The position numbers were made by a program, and so were the translations under genes. DNA of 41,901 bases from assembly GCF_007692705.1 (NCBI RefSeq), contig NZ_REBN01000159.1, positions 1-41,901 on the forward strand, read 5' to 3'. Origin of the DNA: Mongoliibacter sp. GTDB taxonomy: Bacteria > Bacteroidota > Bacteroidia > Cytophagales > Cyclobacteriaceae. Within the stretch, counting starts at the first letter, position 1. Each line of letters starts with the position of its first letter. Shown here one piece after another: positions 1 to 7,593 of this stretch. The notes beneath the pieces are model-generated. The model was given only the letters and a program-made list of their open reading frames with translations, was not told where the DNA came from and made no database searches.

Positions 1-339
1 GCTGCTGAGCTTGAATACTAAATCCCAAGCAAAAGAATATGGAAAGGAGAACAAGAGTTTTCATACCTGAAAGTAATTCGAAAAACTAAAAATACAATAA
101 CAAAATACCACCGATGTTTAAGTTTAATGAAAATAAATTATCAGGTAATTGCTTTCAAAATAATACAGATAAACAATTCCCTGATTTAAGCTCCAAAATC
201 GGAATGTTGATGAGCAACTCAAACCCAATCCATAAATCATAATTGAAAATTCATAATTGGGATAATTGAAATTACTGAAACCCTAAGACATTAACAACGT
301 GTGTATTAGTAGGTATAATTCTTGTAATTCCTTCCTGCT
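1..339. other. AT-rich intergenic start of window, no supported gene
   Basis: No convincing gene is seen. Two plus-strand frames are open at the left edge, one closing at 19-21 (TAA) and one closing near 68 (TGA). Either could be the last codons of a gene lying to the left, but neither is long enough to identify. The stretch from about 240 to 275 repeats the words AATTGAAA and ATAATTG. A minus-strand open frame at 283-522 is a shadow of the lipoprotein gene that starts at 340. Confidence 0.4.
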
Positions 340-729
340 ATGAAAAGGCTTTTGTACTTTTTTACGTTTTTGATTGTTTTTAGCTCCTGTGACAGGTCGC
401 TTACACAAACGCGGCATTATGTGGGCAGTTCCAAAGATATATTGAAATTGCATATTGGAGAAGCTCATATGGCTATTGACAATGGAGAGAAAGGGGAAAT
501 TTTGGTGTATTTTTTCAATCAAAGGAATTTGGTAATGGCTCCAAATGGAAATTCAGTCAATACACCACAGTTTTTGAAAAGTGATGGGAGCATGGTGAAT
601 GACATGGTTTCCTGGAATTATGTCATTTTTCTCGTTGATCCCGAAGATGTTGTTTACCACACCGCCAAGAAATTTTACAGGGTTTCCCCACAACAGTTAA
701 AAAGAATGATGAAAGAACAGTATGGATAA
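340..729 (+). CDS. Small lipoprotein, tandem copy 1 of 3
   Basis: This 129-residue protein starts with a lipoprotein signal: a basic start (MKRLL), a hydrophobic stretch and a lipobox ending FSSC, so Cys17 is the likely lipidated residue. The mature part carries a motif YVGSSKDILKLHIGEAH, then GEKGEILVYFF, and near the C-terminus VYHTAKKFYRVSP. This order (Y-x-G-S/T-x-x-D, L-G-x-x, G-E-x-L-V-Y) resembles the short BamE/SmpA-like fold pattern, but that is only an inference from spacing. Two more copies follow at 791 and 1260 on the same strand, so the gene has been duplicated in place. I do not recognise a named family, and no function can be assigned. It is probably an envelope protein attached to a membrane. 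Confidence 0.75.
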   Translation: MKRLLYFFTFLIVFSSCDRSLTQTRHYVGSSKDILKLHIGEAHMAIDNGEKGEILVYFFNQRNLVMAPNGNSVNTPQFLKSDGSMVNDMVSWNYVIFLVDPEDVVYHTAKKFYRVSPQQLKRMMKEQYG

Positions 730-790
730 AAAAAATATATGAGTGTATTCATGTAGTTCCCTTATTGATTTAAAGAATTATGATATACGA

Positions 791-1186
791 ATGAAAAAAT
801 GCCTTCCGCTCCTAATCATTTTGGTCTTTTCCTTTGGTTGTAATAAAAACCTGGTGTAGACCAAACAATACTTAGGTTCTTCCAAAGAAGCCCTTATCTC
901 TAACATAGGCCATCCACGCTTGATTATTCCTAATGGAGAAAAAGGTGAGTTTTTAGTTTATACTTTAAGTGAAGGCGGTAAAATCAAATTCTATGGTAAG
1001 GAAGATGATATCCATGGCAATGGAAATTTTAGTGGGACAAATGTAGCCTTTAGTAAGAAAAAATGGAACTATGTGGTTTTCCTGGTTGACTTAGACGACA
1101 GGGTATATCACAGCTCTAAAAAATTCTATCATGCCACTCCTTACAATCTAGAATACATGGTATTGGAAAAATATAGAGGCCATTGA
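791..1186 (+). pseudogene. Small lipoprotein, tandem copy 2, interrupted by an amber stop
   Basis: The reading frame begins with ATG at 791 and encodes a lipoprotein signal ending FSFGC, followed by NKNLV. It then meets TAG at 857-859 (codon 23), and continues open in the same frame to TGA at 1184-1186. The stop falls where copy 1 has Gln (LTQTRHYVG against LV-stop-TKQYLG), so a single CAG-to-TAG change explains it. After the stop the frame keeps the family motifs YLGSSKEA, GEKGEFLVY and VYHSSKKFYHATP with no other lesion. Translation from an internal TTG at 920 is possible on paper but would lack the signal and the YLG motif. The damage therefore looks recent, or is a sequencing error. Read as intact, it would be a 131-residue lipoprotein, somewhat more divergent than copies 1 and 3. 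Confidence 0.8.
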
Positions 1187-1259
1187 AAATCATGTAGGTT
1201 CATAATCCTTTCCTTAATCAAACCGTCTGTTTAGTATGGGGTAATTAAATCAACAGTAA

Positions 1260-1643
1260 ATGCAAAGGTTTTTTGTCATATCGTTTTTTTTGATTCTGTT
1301 CTCGTCTTGTGACAGAACCTTAACCCGAGCCAAACATTACGTAGGAACACCTAAAGATATTCTACAATTGCACCTAGGCGAAGCCCATATGATCATAGAC
1401 AATGGTGAAAATGGCGAAATTTTGGTCTATTTTTTCAATCAGTTAGACTTGGAAATAGGGCACAATATCTATAGAGATCCACAATATGCAGCAAGTGATC
1501 AAATCTTGGTTCATAACCCGATTACCTGGAATTGTGTTGTTCTTCTGGTGGATATGGAAAATATAGTATACCATACTTCCAAGAAGTTTTACAGAGTATC
1601 CCCTTTTAAATTTAAAAAAATGCTTTTAGATGAATTTGGATAG
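1260..1643 (+). CDS. Small lipoprotein, tandem copy 3 of 3
   Basis: This 127-residue protein has a lipoprotein signal with lipobox FSSC (Cys17) and is the closest relative of copy 1. The two share CDR-LT at the mature N-terminus, HYVG, GEAHM-IDNGE, GEILVYFFNQ and YHT-KKFYRVSP. The middle part (about residues 60-85) varies in both length and sequence between the copies, so it is probably a surface loop. It lies about 70 bases after the broken copy 2 and may be read from its own promoter or with the cluster. No function is known to me for the family. It was likely kept under selection, since the frame is intact while its neighbour's is not. Confidence 0.75.
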   Translation: MQRFFVISFFLILFSSCDRTLTRAKHYVGTPKDILQLHLGEAHMIIDNGENGEILVYFFNQLDLEIGHNIYRDPQYAASDQILVHNPITWNCVVLLVDMENIVYHTSKKFYRVSPFKFKKMLLDEFG

Positions 1644-1785
1644 TAAATCCATAGGTTGCCAAATTGGGCTAAAAAGTATGATCACTCCGTGTCCAGAAAC
1701 AATTCCCACTAAAACTTTTTCATCCTTCCTCCCTTATCCTTCATCCTTCCCTAAACTCTATATTTCAACAATAACACAAGAGCCA

Positions 1786-1813
1786 AATCTACAATCTGAA
1801 ATCTAAAATCTAA
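1786..1813. repeat. Four tandem AATCTnn heptamers
   Basis: Four consecutive 7-base units read AATCTAC, AATCTGA, AATCTAA, AATCTAA. The last unit overlaps the stop codon (minus strand, 1810-1812) of the ABC ATPase gene. The complementary unit TTTTAGA recurs three times at 27404-27424, between pta and ackA. It is a low-complexity, AT-rich intergenic repeat of unknown role. Confidence 0.6.
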
Positions 1814-3282
1814 AGTAAAAACTCCCTATCCACCACCTCTGGAATATCCTCTGCATAATGACTCACATAGATCAATGCCACCGGAATAAGCTGACAGATC
1901 CGGTTAATCGTCTCTTTAAAAATCTTCCGCTGTATCATATCCATTCCCTGAGAGGCTTCATCCAGCACCAATAATTCAGGCTTTTTGATCATCGCACGGG
2001 CTAGTAGAATAAAGCGTTGATTTTCTAAAGAAACATTTTTCATAAGCTTGCCCGCCGTATCTTCTAAACCAAAGCAACCTAACCAGTCCAAAGCCAACTT
2101 TTCCTGTGCTGTTGAAGCTTTCCTGAACAAGCCCATAGTATCAAATAAGCCAGATAAAACTACTTTAATACATGTCTGATTAGGAGGGAAAAATCTGCTT
2201 AACTCAGGAGCCACAAAACCTATCTTCTTTTTAATGTCCCAAATGCTCTCTCCTGTTCCTCTCCTTCTGTCAAATAGGCATATCTCATTGGCATAAGCTT
2301 GGGGGTTTTCTCCAAGGATAAGGCTCAACAAAGTTGATTTACCAGCGCCATTGGGACCTTTCAGGCTCCATCTTTCCCCAGATTCTACATGCCAATTGAT
2401 ATTTTGGAGTATTTGCTTCTCCCCGTATTTGACGTTCACGTTTTTCAGCTGGATAATGGTATTTACATGGGAATCCGGATAGGGCAAAACCAAGTCTTTC
2501 AATGCTTGCATTTCAAATCCCCCAGCTCCATCAAGGTCAAAGTAAATCCGATCTTTCTCATCAGCATGAAAGGCTTTCAATACTTTCTTTTTACCAAGAA
2601 ATGCAATATGCGTAATACATTCTGGGATTTCCTCTGGATTGGTACCCATTACAATATGAATACCCGAGGACACCACTTCCTTTAGGATTGCACCAAAGTC
2701 AGCCCTGGTCTGTACATCCAGTCCAGTCAAAGGTTGGTCCATCAACAGCAAAATAGGATTCTGCAGCAATGCTTGGGCGATGGCCAACCTCCTTGTTTCT
2801 CCATTGGACAATTTGATCAGGGATTTGTCTTTTAGTTTTTCCAATTGAAGCAATTGCATCACTTTTTGAAGAGTCCAATTCCCTGAATTGCGAACAGGAA
2901 CTTCTAGTAGAAACTCTTCTACGGTAGCCGCTTCTTCCGACTCCATGGAATTGAAGCGCTGCTGGTAATAGAAATTCTGTAGGTTGGATTTATTTCTAAA
3001 AGTGTACTTCTGCGAAACTACCGCTATCAGGTCACGGAAGGAATTTACTTTCCCTTCATCTGACATCTGCTTTTGGTATGTTTTGGAAAATGGTCTTTCA
3101 ATTGTCCCAGCAATGACCATGGCCCTACCGTATAAGGTTTCCAAAAACGCTGTCAGTTCCGCCCCAGATTGACTTATAATAGCCCAATGCTCACCTTGAT
3201 CCCACTCAAAATCCATATTTTCAAACAACACCTTGTCCAAGTGTCTGACAGTGGCATTCTTAATAGAAATCAGGGTTGACAA
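1810..3282 (-). CDS. Twin-domain ABC ATPase, ModF/PhrA-like
   Basis: This 490-residue soluble protein consists of two fused ABC nucleotide-binding domains (about 1-235 and 275-490) with no membrane segment. Its layout matches the ModF/PhrA group. The two halves are degenerate in complementary ways. NBD1 lacks the P-loop Lys (ISQSGAELT, 36-44), has MDQP in place of a Walker B Asp-Glu and has Asn215 where the switch His should be. It keeps a signature, LSNGE (158-162). NBD2 has a perfect P-loop GPNGAGKST (309-317), Walker B VLDEAS and switch His475, but its signature is VSLEN. Only one composite ATP site can therefore be catalytic. The gene ends a minus-strand run and follows dtd by 16 bases. 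There is no permease or molybdate gene nearby, so a transport role is doubtful. In E. coli the group has been linked to molybdenum or photorepair, but its function remains unclear. Confidence 0.8.
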   Translation of the reverse strand: MSTLISIKNATVRHLDKVLFENMDFEWDQGEHWAIISQSGAELTAFLETLYGRAMVIAGTIERPFSKTYQKQMSDEGKVNSFRDLIAVVSQKYTFRNKSNLQNFYYQQRFNSMESEEAATVEEFLLEVPVRNSGNWTLQKVMQLLQLEKLKDKSLIKLSNGETRRLAIAQALLQNPILLLMDQPLTGLDVQTRADFGAILKEVVSSGIHIVMGTNPEEIPECITHIAFLGKKKVLKAFHADEKDRIYFDLDGAGGFEMQALKDLVLPYPDSHVNTIIQLKNVNVKYGEKQILQNINWHVESGERWSLKGPNGAGKSTLLSLILGENPQAYANEICLFDRRRGTGESIWDIKKKIGFVAPELSRFFPPNQTCIKVVLSGLFDTMGLFRKASTAQEKLALDWLGCFGLEDTAGKLMKNVSLENQRFILLARAMIKKPELLVLDEASQGMDMIQRKIFKETINRICQLIPVALIYVSHYAEDIPEVVDREFLL

Positions 3283-3298
3283 AGAATTATTATTTTAT

Positions 3299-3751
3299 TT
3301 AAACTTTATTTTTGGAATCAATTGTAATGGTTACAGGGCCATCGTTGATCAATGAAACCTTCATATCAGCACCAAATTCTCCTGTTTCTACCTCTATTCC
3401 GAGTTCTCCCTCCAGTGCATCCTTAAACTTTTCATACATAGGAATGGCAAAATCGGGTTTTGCCGCTTTGATATAAGATGGGCGATTACCCTTCTTGGTA
3501 CTGGCATGAAGGGTAAATTGAGAGATCAGTAAAACCTCTCCTCCGGCGTCCAATAGGCTTTTATTCATCACACCATTTTCATCAGGGAATATACGTAGGT
3601 TCACAATTTTTTTGCTCAACCAATTTATATCTTCCTGAGTGTCGGCATCCTCAATCCCTAAAAGGACCATCAACCCATATCCTATCTCTCCGATGGTCTT
3701 TCCGCCTACCTTGACCGCAGACTCTAATACTCTTTGAATTACTACGATCAT
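3299..3751 (-). CDS. dtd: D-aminoacyl-tRNA deacylase
   Basis: This 150-residue protein is full length for the DTD family. It hydrolyses D-amino acids wrongly attached to tRNA (and glycine on tRNA-Ala), a cytoplasmic proofreading step. Visible family marks are the N-terminal MIVVIQRV, the LLGI strand, SQFTLHAST near residue 78 and the NDGPVTI motif near residue 138, which carries the Gly-Pro pair used to reject L-amino acids. The start is ATG. The gene sits 4 bases after the stop of the TIP30-like gene and 16 bases before the ABC ATPase gene, so the three are probably co-transcribed. Confidence 0.93.
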   Translation of the reverse strand: MIVVIQRVLESAVKVGGKTIGEIGYGLMVLLGIEDADTQEDINWLSKKIVNLRIFPDENGVMNKSLLDAGGEVLLISQFTLHASTKKGNRPSYIKAAKPDFAIPMYEKFKDALEGELGIEVETGEFGADMKVSLINDGPVTITIDSKNKV

Positions 3752-3755
3752 GATG

Positions 3756-4472
3756 CTAAAAGGCCTGCATGTCCTTGGATGGAATCACTTCTGCTTTGAC
3801 AGACTTGACTTGATTGGCATGAAATATCATGGATTTGGCTACTTGGTGGTCATAAATAGGTCTGTACTTCTTTGCCAATTTCAACCAGACAAGCGGTTTG
3901 GTAACTATTTTAGCCACTTCTTCTCCAAATCTGAATTCATTTCTGTTCCCCAATAACAGGGATGGTTCAAAAAGTCCTAAGTATTCAAAAGGAACCACTT
4001 TGAGATCTTCCTCTACTTCTCCCTTCACTTGATTATAATATACTTTAGACTGAGGATCAGCCCCTAGAGCACTGACGTACATGAAAATTCTAGCTCCATT
4101 CTGATGCGCCCAAAGAGCAAAATTAATAACATAATCATGGTCAATCTCGTAGAATTTCTCCTTAGAACCTGCTGCTTTGATGGTGGTACCCAAGGTGCAA
4201 AATGCATGAATATTTACTGACTTATTTTTGATAGCCTGAATCAATGGGAAGTAAGCACCTCCCAAATCTTCTTCTTTGAGCTTTTCCTCCAAGTCCAACT
4301 TTCTGATCGTCTTAAAGTCAGCCTCTATTTGTACCAATTTACCATGTTTGAGGGCAAGTTTCCTCCTACCTACAGACACTATCATATCGTATTCAGGGTC
4401 TTGGATCAGCTGGTGAAGCAACTGCATCCCAACCAACCCTGAAGTACCTGCCAAAAAAGCTATTTTTTTCAT
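3756..4472 (-). CDS. NAD(P)-binding Rossmann protein, TIP30/HTATIP2-like
   Basis: The protein is 238 residues when started at the ATG giving MKKIAFLAGTSGLVG. A longer frame reaches 4520, but the extra 16 residues precede the dinucleotide-binding motif that normally opens this family, so I prefer 4472. The motif GTSGLVG binds the cofactor, SVGRR follows the second strand, and YVSALGAD with YNQVKGEVE (Tyr and Lys spaced as Y-x3-K) forms the short-chain-dehydrogenase-like active site. The fold belongs to the extended/atypical SDR group near HTATIP2. The substrate is unknown. It precedes dtd by 4 bases and is probably in the same operon. Confidence 0.8.
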   Translation of the reverse strand: MKKIAFLAGTSGLVGMQLLHQLIQDPEYDMIVSVGRRKLALKHGKLVQIEADFKTIRKLDLEEKLKEEDLGGAYFPLIQAIKNKSVNIHAFCTLGTTIKAAGSKEKFYEIDHDYVINFALWAHQNGARIFMYVSALGADPQSKVYYNQVKGEVEEDLKVVPFEYLGLFEPSLLLGNRNEFRFGEEVAKIVTKPLVWLKLAKKYRPIYDHQVAKSMIFHANQVKSVKAEVIPSKDMQAF

Positions 4473-4576
4473 CTGTATATATTTATTTTTCAAAGATCTC
4501 ACCTTCATTTCCGGCCTCATTCCCCATATTCAAAATATCGATTTAGGATTGTGCCAATTTTAAAAAGGTTTTTATT

Positions 4577-4993
4577 TTAAAGTAATTTGGACTTTTCCCA
4601 CTTTTTAAAGTCATCTACTTCGTCTTTGACTGTTCCAAAAACAGCCAATAAAACAGATAAATCATCTACGTAACCAATCACAGGAATAAAATCCGGTATA
4701 AGGTCAAGCGGTGTGACAAAATAAACCAAGCCCAGCACAATCAAGCCCAAAGTCCGGTTTGACACTTTGAATTCCTTACGTCGATGTGCGACAATCATTC
4801 TTTTGAAAACCAAAATCGGCTCAAGGGCTTCATTGATTTTGGGGTTATGGGACACTTGTTCAAGCCTGATTTTTACCTTTTCGATCAATTTTTTCAGCTT
4901 GCCATCCTCACCGGCAATTTCATTTGCCTTTTCCTGATAAAGCAGCTTCGCCTTGGAAAAAAAATCTATAGACATGTCTTTGAATGTACTCAT
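4577..4993 (-). CDS. YkvA family (DUF1232) membrane protein
   Basis: The protein is 138 residues. The C-terminal half holds the DUF1232 core: a hydrophobic segment (LGLIVLGLVYFVTPLDLIP) running into PDFIPVIGYVDDLSVL, the signature of YkvA-like proteins. The N-terminal 70 residues are charged and probably helical. Such proteins are widespread and membrane associated, but they have no settled function. The gene lies 9 bases downstream of the 173-residue membrane protein gene and about 100 bases upstream of the TIP30-like gene, so it belongs to the same minus-strand run. Confidence 0.85.
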   Translation of the reverse strand: MSTFKDMSIDFFSKAKLLYQEKANEIAGEDGKLKKLIEKVKIRLEQVSHNPKINEALEPILVFKRMIVAHRRKEFKVSNRTLGLIVLGLVYFVTPLDLIPDFIPVIGYVDDLSVLLAVFGTVKDEVDDFKKWEKSKLL

Positions 4994-5002
4994 ATGCTCA
5001 AT

Positions 5003-5524
5003 TTAGAAAAATATCCTGATTTCGTTCTTCACATTTCTTAATGCTTTTTGTATAGCATCAGATTTTTGGTCCAATGAAATTTGGAAAATCTTTTTAGCCA
5101 AATCCAAACCACGGGCCTCTTCCGGCATTTCCTGCATGGCCTGATTGATCATGGTGATGACACTTTCCACTCCTCTTCTGACACTTTCCCAAGTCTCATC
5201 AGAAAAATATACTTGTTGAGCGAGGTTATGATTAAACTCCTCCCTCACTTCTTGCAGTAAAACCTGATACAAATCCCTTGCTGAATATTCTGGGTTACTC
5301 ACCCTCCTTACCAGGTTATTTGGGGTAATTCTTTCCAGAAGTAGGCATAACCGCTCTCCAGCTTGCAAGCGGATGGGTAATATGGTATTGGTACTTTGGG
5401 TTTTGATGTCCACCAACATTTTTTCCCTTTCTTTTTTTAGAAAACTCATGATAGTGATGTACATACCATAAATCACTAAACCCGCAGGTAATATAATTTT
5501 CAACAAATCTGCCAAGTACTCCAT
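5003..5524 (-). CDS. Conserved hypothetical protein with N-terminal membrane anchor
   Basis: This 173-residue protein has one N-terminal transmembrane helix (about 7-28, LLKIILPAGLVIYGMYITIM) and then a charged, helical cytoplasmic part. That part includes LPIRLQAGERLCLLLERITP and a region rich in Glu, Gln and Arg. I recall similar proteins only as unnamed Bacteroidota proteins. The even spacing of hydrophobic residues suggests a helical bundle or coiled coil. It is the first gene of the minus-strand run that continues with YkvA, the TIP30-like gene, dtd and the ABC ATPase. No function can be assigned. Confidence 0.7.
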   Translation of the reverse strand: MEYLADLLKIILPAGLVIYGMYITIMSFLKKEREKMLVDIKTQSTNTILPIRLQAGERLCLLLERITPNNLVRRVSNPEYSARDLYQVLLQEVREEFNHNLAQQVYFSDETWESVRRGVESVITMINQAMQEMPEEARGLDLAKKIFQISLDQKSDAIQKALRNVKNEIRIFF

Positions 5525-5652
5525 AGTCTGTTTTAGTTTGGGTCGAATATCCGAAATTAATGAATGCTTTAAAACTTTGGGAATTGATATTTAATTATCC
5601 TGATTTAGCTCCTAAATTTGAACTCAATAACGAATAATTGCATTTAGAATAC

Positions 5653-5970
5653 ATGTTGATCCCAATTATAATTACTGAAAAGGCTCAGGCAGAAATCAAA
5701 AACATTATAGCCAATAAAAACATCCCCTCTGATTATTCCTTACGTGTAGGTGTAAAGGGCGGTGGCTGTGGTGGTATGGCGTATATGTTAGGTTTTGATA
5801 AACCCAAAGAAGGAGACCAGCAATTTGAAGTTGCGGACATTCCCGTATTGATAGAAAAGAAACATTACATGTTTTTAATGGGCATGCAGGTAGATTTCTT
5901 TGAAGGAAATGAAGCAAGGGGTTTTACTTTTATCAATCCTGATGTCCCAAAAAGGCATGATGCAGAATAG
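5653..5970 (+). CDS. A-type Fe-S carrier-like protein (HesB/IscA family) lacking the C-terminal CxC
   Basis: The protein is 105 residues from ATG at 5653. An upstream in-frame TTG at 5638 adds only five residues before the usual family start. The HesB/IscA core is clear: PIIITEKAQAEI, LRVGVKGGGCGG and a closing GFTFINPDVP. Family members bind iron or an Fe-S cluster through one Cys in GGGC and two more in a C-terminal Cys-Gly-Cys. Here only the first Cys is present, since the protein ends PKRHDAE with no cysteine. It may be a divergent carrier, a scaffold partner or a protein with a different ligand set. It is monocistronic, facing a convergent gene that ends 3 bases away. Confidence 0.82.
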   Translation: MLIPIIITEKAQAEIKNIIANKNIPSDYSLRVGVKGGGCGGMAYMLGFDKPKEGDQQFEVADIPVLIEKKHYMFLMGMQVDFFEGNEARGFTFINPDVPKRHDAE

Positions 5971-5972
5971 TG

Positions 5973-6482
5973 CTAATCAGCACGTATTTTTAACGCCTCG
6001 ATGGCTTCCTTTTCCTCGCCTTTTAGCCTCAACAATCGAATAATTCTATCTGGTGTTGGTTTCCCCAATGAAAAAAACACCAAGGCCACTGCAAATGAAA
6101 TCGTGTATCCGGGATTCTCGTAAATCAGTAACCCTCCTGCACAAAGAAATACCACCACAAATAGGACCCAAAGCCTTCTCATGGTAGCTTGGGTATAGCG
6201 CATTACTTTGTCCTCCAAGTCCCTTCCTTCAGTCCTTGCCGATTTGATAGAAGATTGAAAATTGACGTAATGAATACCCAACATCACGATTACCAAAGTC
6301 AATAAAATAGTATCCAAAATCAATGGGAGATCGGGTGCTTGATAAGAAATCGTGCTACTGGTAGTATATAAATAAGACAGTGCAAAAAAAGGAAGCGGAA
6401 TGGCCATCATGATGAGCGCATTCCGTTCCAATTTTTCGTATTTTTTTCTAATGAGATCCTTATCCAAAACTTTCTTATTCAA
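5973..6482 (-). CDS. Hypothetical four-helix membrane protein
   Basis: This 169-residue protein has about four membrane helices arranged in two hairpins: residues 23-43 and 54-72, then 105-121 and 125-140. The ends are charged. Between the hairpins lies a charged stretch (SARTEGRDLEDKVMRY), and the C-terminus is Lys/Glu/Arg rich. I do not recognise a family. Its start overlaps the end of the ferredoxin reductase gene by 8 bases (6475-6482), a sign of translational coupling, so it may assist the reductase at the membrane. Confidence 0.65.
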   Translation of the reverse strand: MNKKVLDKDLIRKKYEKLERNALIMMAIPLPFFALSYLYTTSSTISYQAPDLPLILDTILLTLVIVMLGIHYVNFQSSIKSARTEGRDLEDKVMRYTQATMRRLWVLFVVVFLCAGGLLIYENPGYTISFAVALVFFSLGKPTPDRIIRLLRLKGEEKEAIEALKIRAD

Positions 6483-7587
6483 TTATAATTTTAATATCCG
6501 AACTGGCTGGTTTGGAAGAACAGCAAAGTATATATCCTTCAGCAATTTCACTTTCGCTTAAGCCTGCATCCTCTATCATATCTACCTTACCTGTAATCAA
6601 CCTACCTCGGCAAGCTGTACAAAGTCCACTTTGGCAACTGTAGGGCATATCTACATCTTCATCCAAACCTGCTTCAAGAATTGTTTTCCCTGCTGGAACT
6701 TCAAAGACGAATGTTTCTCCCTCCACCTCTACTGAGACCTCTCTGGTCAATTCAGGGGAAAGTTTTCCTTCAGCTTTAAGCTCTTTTTCTTTTGCCTCCA
6801 AATCATTGTAAAAACTCTCTTCAAAAACCCTGTCTTTAGGGATTCCAAGGTTTTTGAGAGTTTCAAGCGCTGTATCCATCAATCCTTCAGGACCGCAGAC
6901 ATAAAATTTATTGTTTTGCGATTTGATATCCACTGTGCTGTCTAGCACATCCTTGATTTTGGCTGCATTCAACCTACCTTTCAATCCTGTCCAGGTATCT
7001 TCAGGTTGACTGAGATTATGGATGACCATCAACCTACCTTCATATTTATTTTCAAGTTTTTCAAGTTCGTTTTTGAAAATGATCTGCTCTTCTGACCTAC
7101 TACAATACAGCAAGGTAACTTTGGATTCTGGTTCATTAACCAATACAGACTTGGTAATTCCCATAATGGGCGTAATACCTGATCCACCTGCAATCATCAC
7201 AAAATCCCTTTTGAACTTGGAATGGTAATCTGTTATGAAATTCCCCAAGGGTTTCATGATTTCAATGGTTTTTCCAGGATGAATCTTCTCATTGAGATAA
7301 TTCGAAACGACACCTCCTTTTACCCTTTTGACGGTAATGCCTGGGTAAGCATCTACAAACGGAGAGGTGCACAGACTGTAAGAACGTCTTTCTTCCTTTC
7401 CGTTGATATCAAATATTACTGTAAGGTATTGCCCGGCTTTATAGTCGAGGTAAGGCTCTGGCTGCTCGAAAAATATAGTGACGGTATCCGGGGTTTCTTT
7501 CACCACCTCTCTCACTTTGAGAGACAAATACTGATCGCCTTTATTATTATCTTCTTTTTTCTTTTTGAATAAATTAAACATTCCCAC
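6475..7587 (-). CDS. PaaE-type NAD(P)H oxidoreductase with C-terminal 2Fe-2S ferredoxin domain
   Basis: The protein is 370 residues in three parts. There is an FAD-binding barrel (RRSYSLCTSP at 67-76), an NAD(P)-binding domain (GGSGITPIMG at 134-143 and YVCGPEGLMD at 229-238) and a plant-type ferredoxin domain. The ferredoxin domain holds Cys318, Cys323 and Cys326 (C-x4-C-x2-C) with a fourth ligand at Cys355 or Cys356. Such proteins pass electrons from NAD(P)H through FAD and the 2Fe-2S cluster to an oxygenase or desaturase. No oxygenase lies beside it, but a fatty acid desaturase is encoded at 15.8 kb and could be a partner (inference only). It sits 6 bases downstream of the DUF5916 gene and overlaps the next gene. 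Confidence 0.9.
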   Translation of the reverse strand: MGMFNLFKKKKEDNNKGDQYLSLKVREVVKETPDTVTIFFEQPEPYLDYKAGQYLTVIFDINGKEERRSYSLCTSPFVDAYPGITVKRVKGGVVSNYLNEKIHPGKTIEIMKPLGNFITDYHSKFKRDFVMIAGGSGITPIMGITKSVLVNEPESKVTLLYCSRSEEQIIFKNELEKLENKYEGRLMVIHNLSQPEDTWTGLKGRLNAAKIKDVLDSTVDIKSQNNKFYVCGPEGLMDTALETLKNLGIPKDRVFEESFYNDLEAKEKELKAEGKLSPELTREVSVEVEGETFVFEVPAGKTILEAGLDEDVDMPYSCQSGLCTACRGRLITGKVDMIEDAGLSESEIAEGYILCCSSKPASSDIKIIIE

Positions 7588-7593
7588 TTTTCT

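Noticed and set aside
283-522. Minus-strand open frame of 79 residues over the first lipoprotein gene
   Set aside because: It lies opposite a gene whose copies conserve the plus-strand protein motifs; it is a shadow frame with no family features.
1720-1751. Two TCATCCTTCC words 21 bases apart
   Set aside because: Only two copies in a pyrimidine-rich gap, with no dyad and no gene link; most likely chance low complexity.
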